In this document: positions 1 through 7,223 of the stretch, piece by piece
How positions within the stretch are numbered: position 1 is the first letter of the stretch
Layout of the letters: each line of letters begins with the position of its first letter
Assembly: GCA_002327785.1 (NCBI GenBank)
Contig: DCUI01000065.1
Coordinates: forward strand, 17,244 to 31,846
Length of the DNA stretch: 14,603 bases
From: Phycisphaerales bacterium UBA2218
GTDB lineage: Bacteria > Planctomycetota > Phycisphaerae > Sedimentisphaerales > Anaerobacaceae
Reading direction: 5' to 3'
Program-made: the position numbers and the translations under genes
Notes under the pieces: model-generated
The model's database searches: none
Told to the model about the DNA's origin: nothing
What the model saw: the letters and a program-made list of their open reading frames with translations, nothing else

Positions 1-2
1 GC

Positions 3-107
3 CCCTACGATCGGCCCGTCGGCGGCCACCGGGAATCGGCGGAGGAACGCATCAAGGGGGACCCGGTCGCCGGAACCGAATCATGGCTCGTGACTTGGGA
101 CCCGTGA
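3..107 (+). CDS. C-terminal fragment of an unidentified protein
   Basis: The third forward frame is open from the window edge to a TGA at 105-107 and encodes about 34 residues ending ESWLVTWDP. Codon third positions are mostly G or C, as in the clear genes of this window, which favours real coding over chance. The upstream part lies outside the window, so no family can be named. The 3' end is only about 58 bases before the decayed HTH remnant. A chance open frame at the edge of a high-GC window is the alternative. Confidence 0.35.
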   Translation, partial: PYDRPVGGHRESAEERIKGDPVAGTESWLVTWDP

Positions 108-164
108 CCCGCGCGATGAGATGGGCGCCACAGACCGCGAAAGACAAGCTCCTCGGAACCATAT

Positions 165-322
165 GTGAAACTGACCGAAGAACAGCTCGAAACCCCCTCC
201 GTAAGGGCTACCGCCTCTCGCCGCGGGAGACGCAGGCCCTTGACCTGCTCTTCGAGGGGTACACGGACAAGTGCCAGTTGCTTCTGACGTGCCTGAACGT
301 GCTTCATCCTCCCCTTCGCTAA
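165..322 (+). pseudogene. Remnant of a LuxR-type helix-turn-helix regulator
   Basis: Two adjacent frames together look like the start of a LuxR/FixJ-type DNA-binding domain. One frame, from a GTG at 165, gives VKLTEEQLETP. The next frame gives RKGYRLSPRETQALDLLFEG followed by YTDK, which resembles the first helix of the LuxR HTH (the family pattern is LSPRE...L.L...G...K.IA). One extra C in the C-run at 193-197 would join the frames into a single reading. After YTDK the frame no longer resembles the recognition helix and stops at TAA 320-322, so even a repaired frame lacks the second half of the domain. I read this as a decayed gene. A short intact protein, starting for example at ATG 83, is less likely because its first 45 residues look non-coding. 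Confidence 0.35.
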
Positions 323-417
323 AAAAACCGCAGAATCCTGCAAATCGACTGAAGGGATTCCGTACTTATCTGAAGATGAGTATCTATAGGATTTCCGAGA
401 ATCTGTAGTAGCGTAGG

Positions 418-524
418 TTTGTCGTGTGCCCGGGAGGGCATCGTAGCACGGGCCTCTTGCCCGTGATCGGGAATCATGGGCGCTCGCGCCCATGCTACGG
501 CACGCCTGCGGGCGTCACGACAAA
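418..524. repeat. Compound palindromic element with four hairpins (repeat copy 1)
   Basis: A 9-bp perfect inverted repeat (TTTGTCGTG 418-426, CACGACAAA 516-524) encloses, in order: hairpin A 427-440 (5-bp stem); a 5-bp stem CGTAG/CTACG (442-446 with 495-499) that itself encloses hairpin B 447-465 (CACGGGC/GCCCGTG, 5-nt loop) and hairpin C 475-494 (CATGGGCG/CGCCCATG, 4-nt loop); and hairpin D 502-515 (ACGCC/GGCGT). By hand count, 78 of 107 bases can pair. Hairpins B and C recur at 5568-5636. The core matches the dispersed repeat often seen in planctomycete genomes, translated as TGILPV...HGRDAHA. It lies between converging transcription units. Its function is unknown; a REP-like mobile element or a structured transcript end are both possible. 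Confidence 0.75.
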
Positions 525-581
525 TGAGCGGTGGTGCACCGACCGACGAGTCCGATTCGACAAAGGATCGGGCCTATATTT

Positions 582-650
582 TTCAACGAAATCTCTTGGC
601 CCGCCCCCGGATCGGAGGGCCGCTGTGCGTCGGGGCTCGATTTCGTTGAA
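582..650. repeat. 12-bp perfect inverted repeat flanking a GC-rich core
   Basis: TTCAACGAAATC at 582-593 is the exact reverse complement of GATTTCGTTGAA at 639-650. The 45-base centre contains another stem, GGCCC 598-602 with GGGCC 617-621. The repeat begins one base after the stop codon of the minus-strand gene at 652-1362, so it would form a hairpin at that transcript's 3' end. No clear T-run follows on either strand, so a classic intrinsic terminator is not shown. A small palindromic insertion is the other reading. Confidence 0.65.
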
Positions 651-651
651 G

Positions 652-1362
652 TCAATTCTTTACGTACATAACAGGCCGGCTCGTCTCCTCGGGATTCGTG
701 TCCCATTCCGTGCAGGAGTCGAGGGCTGCGACGATCATCCGTGCGTCGGAGGCTTCCACATAGTAGATCCGACCGCCGGTTTGCTCGTGCCGGGCAGCGA
801 TCTGAATCCAATTCTGCCGGTATCTTTCGTAAGACCTTTGTCTGAATTCATCTTTTGCTTTCAGCGATTCGATCTCCGTGGAGTTCCAGTACTTGATGAT
901 CAGATTGTGGTCTTTCAGGAAGAAATCGACGCTGATGAGCTCATTGTCGATTCGCATAATCCCGTTCATGTTCACGGCGTCGTGGCCTTTCGCCAGCAGA
1001 TACCGTCGGATGACTTCCGCTCCATCCTGCGACCGTGTCGGCCGGGAAACCCCTTGTGCACGGGAGGGCTCTGGGCGCGACCCTCGCGACCCCGCATGTC
1101 CGGCTCGCCTAAAAGCCCCTCGGACGGCCGGAAACCCATAGTTCAGGCTTCCTTGCGAGTACCCGTAGCCCTCGACCAGGCCTGAGTGGCGGTAATTCAA
1201 GGCATAAGGCGTGTACTCCGCGGCGCACGGGACAAGGCCGGAACTGCGGTAGGTGAATGCGTAGGGTGAATAGCGGACCCCACCATAGTAGGAACCGCAA
1301 TAGGCTTCGGCGATGCCCGGTGTCAAAGCCAACAACACCAGCCAAAGTGACATCCGTTTCAT
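652..1362 (-). CDS. Small secreted protein of unknown function, Tyr-rich repeats plus nuclease-fold-like C-terminus
   Basis: This 236-residue protein starts with a clear Sec signal peptide (MKRMSLWLVLLALTPGIAEA, residues 1-20), so it is exported. The start is supported by an AAAGGAG Shine-Dalgarno sequence just upstream. Residues 31-64 hold two imperfect copies of a motif, YSPYAFTYRSSGLV and YTPYALNYRHSGLV, followed by more Tyr/Gly-rich sequence. Residues 80-112 are a basic, low-complexity linker. From about residue 113 the protein is folded-looking: SVDFFLKDHNLIIKYW (144-159) resembles the core strands of PD-(D/E)XK nuclease-like folds (DFxLxxxNLxIEYW), but the usual Glu is Lys157, so activity is doubtful. 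That similarity is my inference from pattern. It lies 248 bases downstream of the GH95 gene on the same strand, probably with its own promoter. Confidence 0.8.
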   Translation of the reverse strand: MKRMSLWLVLLALTPGIAEAYCGSYYGGVRYSPYAFTYRSSGLVPCAAEYTPYALNYRHSGLVEGYGYSQGSLNYGFPAVRGAFRRAGHAGSRGSRPEPSRAQGVSRPTRSQDGAEVIRRYLLAKGHDAVNMNGIMRIDNELISVDFFLKDHNLIIKYWNSTEIESLKAKDEFRQRSYERYRQNWIQIAARHEQTGGRIYYVEASDARMIVAALDSCTEWDTNPEETSRPVMYVKN

Positions 1363-1610
1363 GTGGCTCTCCTTTCCTTAGGAAGATGAAGTTTACAAGT
1401 ACCTTGTCATCATCTCCTCCCCCACCCGACGCAGAATGGACGCAGTGCATCGGGCCAAGTACTCGGGCGCCTTATTGTGTGAATCCTCCTTTCGTTGTCT
1501 GCGACGACCGCAAATCACCCAGGTTGACTAAAGGGCGCAGTTTCACACTCGCTCGGTTTGGGTTACAGGTATTATCGATTTTTGATGAAGAAGTTCTTTA
1601 GGTATTTTGC

Positions 1611-3995
1611 TCATCTCGGGCCGAACTGTGCGTTGAGATGGATCACCTGGCCCTTTGTGGTGTTGATTTGCGTCGTCTTGTCGCCGTACCGCACGGTGGC
1701 GAGTTGGTCCTTTGTGCTCCTGATGGTTGCCTCCGCCAGCTTGCCGTTTTCCCAGGCGATGTCCACCTCGCAGCCGCCGCGGGCCCGCAGTCCTCTCACA
1801 TGGCCGCTCGACCATGCACTCGGCAGGGCGGGGAGCAGGTGGATTTCGCCTGCGTGGCTTTGCAGGAGCATCTCGGCGATCCCAGCCGTGCCGCCGAAAT
1901 TGCCGTCGATCTGGAAGGGCGGGTGCGTGTCAAAGAGATTCGGGAGGGTGGACTTGGCCAGCAGCGCGACGACGTTTTCGTGGGCCTTCTGCGCATCGAG
2001 CAGGCGGGCCCAGAAGTTGATGATCCATGCCCGGCTCCAGCCGGTGTGGCCGCCGCCGTGTGCGAGGCGATATTCAAGGGATTTCCTGGCGGCAACGGCA
2101 AGCTCCGGCGTGCCCGTCACGGAGATCTGCCGGCCCGGGTGCAGGGCGAACAGGTGCGACGTGTGCCTGTGTCCCGGCTCGGATTCTTTGAATTCCTGCG
2201 ACCATTCGAGGAGCCGGCCGTCGGAGCCGATCTGTGGTCCGAGCAGCCGCTCTCTCGCGTTGCGAACCCGTCCGACGAATTCATCCTCGATGCCCAAGGC
2301 TTTGGCGGCGTCCAGGACGTTCGTGAACAAGTCCCAGATGATTTGCTGATCCATCGCCGGTCCCATGCACAGCGAGCCCCGTTGACCGTCGGGAGTGATG
2401 AACGTGTTCTCGGGCGAATTCACCGGCCCGCTCACGAGCTTGCCGGTCTTGGGGTCTTCCACGAGGAAATCGAGATGGAACTCGGACGATTCCAACAGGA
2501 TGGGCCAGGCCCATTCGAGGAATTGCCTGTCGCCTGCGAATGCGTAATGCTCCCAGAGATGCTGGCACAACCAGGCTCCGGCGGCAGGGAACAGCCCCCA
2601 GCCCGGGGCCTCGCCGGGCGAGGTGAAGCCGAAGACATTCGTGATCGTATGGACCGTCCAGCCATCCGCACCGTAATGGATCCTCGCCGTCTTGCGGCCG
2701 CTGGGCCTGAGCGAATTGATCAGTTCGAACAGCGGCTGGTGGCATTCCGCGAGGTTGCAGACCTCCGCAGGCCAATAGTTCATCTGCACGTTGATGTTCG
2801 TGTGATAGTCGCCGTTCCACGGCGTCTGGATGCCGTCCGCCCAGATCCCCTGCAAGTTCGCTGGGAGACTGCCCGGCCTTGAACTACAGATAAGCAAGTA
2901 CCGTCCGAACTGAAAATACAAGGCGATCAAGTCCGGGTCCTTCCCTCCCTCTCGCAATGCTCGAAGTCGTTCGTCCGTCGGTGTTTGCGCGGTTGGGGTG
3001 GTTGCGTCATGCCCCAGGTCAAGACTGACGCGTCGAAAGAGCTTCTGATGATTCGCCACATGCCTGTCTCGCAGGTCCCGATAGGGTCGTGCCGCAGCCG
3101 CGGCAAGCTGTGCAGCAGTGGTCTTCGCAGGGTCGTTGCCGCGATAGTCCGGCGACTGGAGCTTATAGTCAGTTCCGGCGGCGAGAAGAAGTGTGACGGC
3201 GTCCGCGCTCTCGATCCGCAGCCTGCCGCCGGCTGTACTTGTCGCACCGCCCTCAGCCACTGTACGCAGGCGGGCAACGTACTTGAGCCCATCGGTCCCG
3301 TTCTTGCCGTCGGCCATCTGCCCGGCCATCATCAGCTCGTCGGTCCCTTCGGCCGTGGTGGTGAATCGCTCCGGCCGCCTCAACTCCGCCGTCAAGGTGA
3401 TCCGGCCGGGTTGGTCGCATGTCAGCCGCACGATCAGGACCTGATCCTCTGCGCTGGAGAGGATTTCTCTCGTGAATATGGCGTCGCCTTGGCGGAAGCG
3501 AACCTTGGCTCTGGCAGTGTCGAGATCCAGTTCTCGGCGGTAGCCCATCGTCCCATCGAGACCCTCGAAGTCAAGTAGCAGATCCCCAAGCGTCTGGTAG
3601 CTGCCGTAGGGCACCCTCGCACCGGCGCCATGGCCCGATCCTGCGCCCTTGCAGACCAGCTTCCTGGCTGCCAATGCGCCAGCCTGGGCGTACTGGCCGT
3701 CAAAGATCAACCGACGAATCTCGTGCATCGCCGCCAGAGCCTCCGGGTTGTCGGCGTCCTGGGGGTTGCCGGACCAGAGGCTCACCTCGTTCAATTGCAG
3801 GCGATCTTTCTCGATGCCGCCGAAGACCATCGCGCCAAGCCGGCCGTTGCCGACCGGCAGTGCCTGCGTCCACTCCTGCGCGGGTGTGTCGTACCACAAT
3901 CTTAAGTGTGACTGCGACTCGCTCGCCCTCAACGGCAAAGCCGCCAACGCCCACACAGCGATGCCTGCAACAACCCACACTCGGTACAGAACCAT
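1611..3995 (-). CDS. Glycoside hydrolase family 95 protein (alpha-L-fucosidase / alpha-L-galactosidase type)
   Basis: Predicted exported enzyme of 794 residues that should cleave terminal alpha-linked L-fucose (or L-galactose) from glycans by an inverting mechanism. I chose the ATG at 3995 because AGGAGG lies 6 bases upstream and a signal peptide (MVLYRVWVVAGIAVWALAALP) follows at once; an in-frame start at 4043 lacks this. Residues about 30-265 form the N-terminal beta domain (LPVGNGRLGAMVFGG), about 300-680 the (alpha/alpha)6 barrel, and the rest a C-terminal beta domain. Residues matching the catalytic set of Bifidobacterium AfcA are present: Asn400 and Asn402 in NINVQMNYW, Glu529 in SPENTF (acid), Asp697 in QIDGNFGG. 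Length and motifs are normal for the family and nothing looks broken. Substrate choice between fucose and galactose cannot be decided here. It is transcribed divergently from the phosphofructokinase gene. Confidence 0.95.
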   Translation of the reverse strand: MVLYRVWVVAGIAVWALAALPLRASESQSHLRLWYDTPAQEWTQALPVGNGRLGAMVFGGIEKDRLQLNEVSLWSGNPQDADNPEALAAMHEIRRLIFDGQYAQAGALAARKLVCKGAGSGHGAGARVPYGSYQTLGDLLLDFEGLDGTMGYRRELDLDTARAKVRFRQGDAIFTREILSSAEDQVLIVRLTCDQPGRITLTAELRRPERFTTTAEGTDELMMAGQMADGKNGTDGLKYVARLRTVAEGGATSTAGGRLRIESADAVTLLLAAGTDYKLQSPDYRGNDPAKTTAAQLAAAAARPYRDLRDRHVANHQKLFRRVSLDLGHDATTPTAQTPTDERLRALREGGKDPDLIALYFQFGRYLLICSSRPGSLPANLQGIWADGIQTPWNGDYHTNINVQMNYWPAEVCNLAECHQPLFELINSLRPSGRKTARIHYGADGWTVHTITNVFGFTSPGEAPGWGLFPAAGAWLCQHLWEHYAFAGDRQFLEWAWPILLESSEFHLDFLVEDPKTGKLVSGPVNSPENTFITPDGQRGSLCMGPAMDQQIIWDLFTNVLDAAKALGIEDEFVGRVRNARERLLGPQIGSDGRLLEWSQEFKESEPGHRHTSHLFALHPGRQISVTGTPELAVAARKSLEYRLAHGGGHTGWSRAWIINFWARLLDAQKAHENVVALLAKSTLPNLFDTHPPFQIDGNFGGTAGIAEMLLQSHAGEIHLLPALPSAWSSGHVRGLRARGGCEVDIAWENGKLAEATIRSTKDQLATVRYGDKTTQINTTKGQVIHLNAQFGPR

Positions 3996-4031
3996 GTATA
4001 TCCTCCTGGTGCAAACCATTTCGACGCCGTA

Positions 4032-4059
4032 AGCATAACACATCCGCTGTCTGCGTCCA
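4032..4059 (-). promoter_or_regulatory. Possible sigma-70-type promoter of the GH95 gene
   Basis: On the minus strand TGGACG (4054-4059) and TATGCT (4032-4037) are 16 bases apart, each matching four of six consensus positions. They sit about 37 bases upstream of the GH95 start. The match is weak and planctomycete promoters are poorly defined, so this is only a candidate. Confidence 0.25.
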
Positions 4060-4153
4060 CCTTAACCGCGAAGGAAGCCAGACTGGGATGGGCGAGTCCT
4101 GGAATGCGGTCGGAGGGTTCCGGTTCATTGTCTGCTATTTCCCTTGTTGCCTC

Positions 4154-4181
4154 TTGAGTCGTTGGGGGTTGGTTGTATAAT
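4154..4181 (+). promoter_or_regulatory. Sigma-70-type promoter of the phosphofructokinase gene
   Basis: A perfect -10 box TATAAT (4176-4181) lies 16 bases after TTGAGT (4154-4159), which matches four of six -35 positions. Transcription would begin near 4188 and leave a leader of about 77 bases. That leader contains a short stem, TGGGCG 4220-4225 with CGCCCA 4240-4245, shortly before the ribosome binding site. This is the best promoter match I found in the window. Confidence 0.55.
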
Positions 4182-4264
4182 GGCCCGTCCGTAGGGAAGA
4201 AGGTATAGGTACAGGCTGATGGGCGGCCGGTTTTGCAGTCGCCCACTCTGGTATGGAGAGTAAT

Positions 4265-5476
4265 ATGGCAGGTGCACCGAAGGCAAATGCGGTAGTGGGG
4301 CAGTCCGGCGGGCCGACCGGGGTGATCAACGCCTCGTTGGTCGGCGTCATCGAAGAGGCGAAGAAGCACCCGGAGATCCAGACGATTTATGGGGCGGTCC
4401 ACGCCGTGGCCGGCATGGTCAAGGACCAGTTCGTCGATCTGGGCAAGCTCTCGGCCGAGACCCTGGAAACCGTGGCGGCCTCGCCGTCGTCGGCCCTGGG
4501 GACCAGTCGCGACAAGCCGGACGCCGACTACTGCCGCCGCATCCTGGAGGTCTTCAAAAAGCGTAACATTCGGTACTTCTTCTACATCGGCGGCAACGAC
4601 TCGGCCAACACCGCTCACATCCTCAACACCGTGGCCGACGAGGGCAACTTCGACATCCGCGCCTTCCACGTACCCAAGACCGTGGACAACGACCTGCTCG
4701 TGACCGACCACTGCCCGGGTTACGGCACCGCGGCCCGGTTCGTCGCCTGCGCCCTGATGGGCGATGATTTGGACAACCGGGCCCTGCCGGGCGTGAAGAT
4801 CGACGTCATCATGGGCCGGCACGCGGGTTTCCTGACCGCCGCCGCCGTCCTGGGGAAGACGCGGGACGACGATGGACCGCACTTGCTGTACTTCCCGGAG
4901 CGGCCGGTCTCGATCGGCAAGTTCCTCAGCGAGGTCGATGCCGTGTACAAGAAGCTCAATCGCTGTGTGATCGCGGTCAGTGAGGGCATGTGCGACGCCG
5001 ACGGCGAGACCTGGGCCAAGAAGATCGCTCAGAATGCCGAGAAGGACCCCCACGGCAATATCCAGCTCTCCGGCACCGGGGCGCTGGCCGATTTTCTGGC
5101 GGCCCAGGTGAAGAACAGCCTCAAGATCAAACGCGTCCGGGCGGACACGTTCGGCTACCTGCAGCGGAGTTTCGCGGGCCTCCAGTCGGCGGTGGACGTG
5201 GACGAGGCTCGCCGTTGCGGCTGCGAGGCCGTCAAGCTCGCGATGGTGGATGACAACGGCTCGGTGGCCATGAAGCGAACCGGAAACGGCAAGAATTACG
5301 GCGTCGAGCTGTTCCGCACCGAGCTCAAGAACGTAGCGGAGAAGACCAAATCCATGCCGGCCGAGTTCCTCAACAATGACGGCAACGGTGTCACGCAAGC
5401 CTTCATGGAGTACGCGATGCCGCTGGCCGGCCAGTTGCCGAAGACCGAATACCTCGCCAGCTATCCGAAGGTCTAA
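4265..5476 (+). CDS. pfp: Diphosphate-type 6-phosphofructokinase
   Basis: Cytoplasmic glycolytic enzyme of 403 residues converting fructose 6-phosphate to fructose 1,6-bisphosphate, probably with pyrophosphate and reversibly. The ATG at 4265 is preferred over an in-frame ATG at 4253 because GGAG (4255-4258) is correctly spaced only for the former. Motifs in order: GQSGGPTGVINAS (12-24, phosphate-donor loop), GGND (109-112), PKTVDND (137-143, catalytic base Asp141), GYGTAAR, MGRHAGFL (183-190, fructose 6-phosphate site) and YFPERP. Asp112 at the position that is Gly in ATP enzymes, and Lys138 in PKT, are the two residues that mark PPi-dependent enzymes. Asn111 replaces the usual Asp of GGDD, a variant I believe occurs in a subgroup. 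It has its own promoter and terminator and is not in an operon. Donor specificity is inferred from residues only. Confidence 0.94.
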   Translation: MAGAPKANAVVGQSGGPTGVINASLVGVIEEAKKHPEIQTIYGAVHAVAGMVKDQFVDLGKLSAETLETVAASPSSALGTSRDKPDADYCRRILEVFKKRNIRYFFYIGGNDSANTAHILNTVADEGNFDIRAFHVPKTVDNDLLVTDHCPGYGTAARFVACALMGDDLDNRALPGVKIDVIMGRHAGFLTAAAVLGKTRDDDGPHLLYFPERPVSIGKFLSEVDAVYKKLNRCVIAVSEGMCDADGETWAKKIAQNAEKDPHGNIQLSGTGALADFLAAQVKNSLKIKRVRADTFGYLQRSFAGLQSAVDVDEARRCGCEAVKLAMVDDNGSVAMKRTGNGKNYGVELFRTELKNVAEKTKSMPAEFLNNDGNGVTQAFMEYAMPLAGQLPKTEYLASYPKV

Positions 5477-5494
5477 ACGTCTCTGAGTCTATCC

Positions 5495-5541
5495 AGGCCC
5501 CGGCCTTGCATGAATCGAATGCATGTCCGGGGCCTTCTTCG
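5495..5541 (+). terminator. Terminator of the phosphofructokinase gene
   Basis: AGGCCCCGG (5495-5503) pairs perfectly with CCGGGGCCT (5527-5535), and within the loop TGCAT/ATGCA can add an inner stem. The arm is followed by the short pyrimidine stretch TCTTC. It starts 18 bases after the stop codon. The U-tract is weak, but the stem is strong and the position is right. Confidence 0.7.
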
Positions 5542-5643
5542 TAGCACGGCCGTCCCAGTCGTGAGTACCACGGGCATCTTGCCCGTGGCAGTGCAGGGGC
5601 AGGATACCCCAGAGACTCATGGGCGAGACGCCCATGCTATGAA
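5538..5643. repeat. Compound palindromic element (repeat copy 2, TGILPV/HGRDAHA type)
   Basis: An outer stem TTCGTAGCA (5538-5546) with TGCTATGAA (5635-5643), nine pairs including one G-T wobble, encloses three hairpins: CACGGC/GTCGTG (5545-5563, one wobble), CCACGGGC/GCCCGTGG (5568-5588) and CATGGGC/GCCCATG (5618-5636). The last two share stems and partly loops with hairpins B and C of the element at 418-524, and total length is almost the same (106 versus 107 bases). One frame reads TTGILPVAVQ...HGRDAHAM, the hallmark of this repeat in planctomycete translations. It fills the gap between two converging genes, 7 bases short of the stop codon at 5651. Confidence 0.75.
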
Positions 5644-5650
5644 ATGCCCA

Positions 5651-6583
5651 TCAAGGCGTCTGAGCGAATCGTTTCCACTGTTCCTCGATCTCGGCGAGAG
5701 GTTTCAAGTCGCTGTGGACGTAGAGGCCATAGCGGACGTGCAGCGGTTTGTCGGGTGCGATCTCCCGAGGCCCATCGAAGGTCAGCGAGGCTCCCATCCA
5801 GCCGTCGTTTCGGACGTGGAAGCAGGAGGGATGATTGGGGTTGTTCGGATGGTCGAAGAGCGTAATACCCTCGATCCTGCCGTTCTCGATGGCCCCCGAG
5901 TAGTCCACCCAGCGGGCCTGCTTCCAGAGGACTTCTTTCTCATTGACGCCGCCCTCGGAGTTGCGGATTCGGCCGCCGCCGTCGTTGACGCCGAGGGTCT
6001 TGGCCATCCGCACGCCGAGCAGGCCAAACGGGGTCTTGCCGAGCACGACGGGCTTGTCCTTGGCCGCGAGCGTCGAGTCGATGACCAGCAGCCACTCCTT
6101 GCCCTCCAGCAGCACCACGCGGATCCGCCGGGTCTCATCCAGCAGGACCTTCCCATCCCGATCCACCCACTCGTTCTCCGCGGTGACGGATGACCTCTCG
6201 CCTTCATCCTCATAGCCGACAGTACGTTTGTGTCGCACGGTGCCGAGCCGCCGGTCGCTCCAGAAATCCACCCCGCCCACGTCGACGTGCGACATCCAGA
6301 CAGAGTTATGGTGGCTGTGCGACTCGGGGTCGTGTGGATGCCCCATCCGCGTCAGGCTCCGCCCGGAAGGCCCGATAGCAGGGAACAGGAACGGCCGATT
6401 CAGCCCCGGCCCGAAGTGGTACCGCGTAATCTCCACCCCATCCCGCTGAAACGAAGCCTGCTCATACGCCTGCGGCACCACCTGCAGTCGCGGCACCGGT
6501 TTCGGCTCGGGCGGCAATGCCTCGCTCGCGACGGGGGCCCCGGATAGAAACATGATGAACAACGGGATTCCGATGACCTTCAT
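5651..6583 (-). CDS. Secreted DUF6807 (PmoA-like) family protein
   Basis: A 310-residue protein of the family databases call PmoA-like or DUF6807; the name is unrelated in function to methane monooxygenase, and its biochemical role is not established. I chose the ATG at 6583 because GGAGG lies 5 bases upstream and a signal peptide follows (MKVIGIPLFIMFLSGAPVAS). The family hallmark is a His-rich segment before DFW: HPHDPESHSHHNSVWM (82-97) and GGVDFW (103-108), with a second conserved patch FDHPNNPNHPSCFHVR (233-248). Clustered histidines suggest a metal or sugar site, but this is inference. Related genes in planctomycetes often sit with sugar-catabolism genes, and a fucosidase gene lies nearby. 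Its 3' end faces the phosphofructokinase gene across the hairpin repeat. Confidence 0.9.
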   Translation of the reverse strand: MKVIGIPLFIMFLSGAPVASEALPPEPKPVPRLQVVPQAYEQASFQRDGVEITRYHFGPGLNRPFLFPAIGPSGRSLTRMGHPHDPESHSHHNSVWMSHVDVGGVDFWSDRRLGTVRHKRTVGYEDEGERSSVTAENEWVDRDGKVLLDETRRIRVVLLEGKEWLLVIDSTLAAKDKPVVLGKTPFGLLGVRMAKTLGVNDGGGRIRNSEGGVNEKEVLWKQARWVDYSGAIENGRIEGITLFDHPNNPNHPSCFHVRNDGWMGASLTFDGPREIAPDKPLHVRYGLYVHSDLKPLAEIEEQWKRFAQTP

Positions 6584-7223
6584 CCTGTCCTCCACTTCGG
6601 CACCGACATATTGGTGGCGTTGGCGCCCTGAGAAACCGGTTTGTCGGGAAGAATTGTATCGCTCCATTCTTGGGTCCATGGCGCCGATGCGAACTCTGGA
6701 GGCCGCCTGACGGTTCCCGAGCGGTCAGCGATTGCAGCAGAATACCGTTACATTCGCCGACCGTCCACACAATTCCACCCGGCGGATGGGCAGTCGCCAT
6801 GAAACCCGTGAACGACGGGATGATCCGCATGAGTATCTGTGGCTACGCTCGGCAGCACATGCAGCCTGCGTTTTCTGGGACGCCCTGTGCCGAGCGGAGA
6901 CGCTCCCCTCCCGTGGGGGACACGTTCGCGCCCGAAGGTCCAGTGCCATCCTCGGCCCAATCGTATGCGCCGCCTCGGCCATTTTGTTCTGGACGAGGTT
7001 GCAACAAAGGATTATATTGGAAAAAGAAGGGATTGTACGGGCTGCAGGGCTGCCGCCCGAGCGGACGAAGGATGTCCGGCTGCATGGATGGGGGATACAC
7101 GAACCAAGGGAGTGATTTTTCTGAAGGAGGTCTCCGGACCATCCGATGGAATAAATTATGTGACTGCACGCGCATTGGCGCCTGCGGTATCGAGATGCTC
7201 TCAGGATAGTGAGGACTTTTGAC
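6584..7223. other. 640-bp intergenic region without a recognisable gene
   Basis: This gap separates the divergently transcribed DUF6807 gene and the first GEVED gene. Open frames here (up to about 180 codons) have no recognisable domains, overlap one another on both strands and lack convincing ribosome binding sites. It must contain promoters for both flanking genes, but I found no convincing -35/-10 pair. The right part carries a perfect AAGGAGGT at 7124-7131 with no gene start at proper distance. No tRNA, riboswitch or transposon end was recognised. Confidence 0.45.

Noticed and set aside
424..1185. A 253-codon plus-strand open frame
   Set aside because: It crosses the palindromic repeats and then runs antisense to the secreted-protein gene, which has a signal peptide and a good ribosome binding site.
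1638..2882. A 414-codon plus-strand open frame opposite the GH95 gene
   Set aside because: It is antisense to a gene with full family motifs, has no recognisable domain, and long shadow frames are expected at this GC content.
3929..5398. A 489-codon minus-strand open frame opposite the phosphofructokinase gene
   Set aside because: It runs antisense through the conserved enzyme and also over the intergenic region and the GH95 start; composition looks like a reversed coding frame.
5651..6583. Reading the PmoA-like label as a methane monooxygenase subunit
   Set aside because: The protein is soluble apart from its signal peptide and has the DUF6807 His-rich motif, not the membrane helices of particulate methane monooxygenase.
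6670..7209. Open frames of 120-180 codons between the DUF6807 and first GEVED genes
   Set aside because: Several overlap on both strands, none shows a domain, signal peptide or ribosome binding site.
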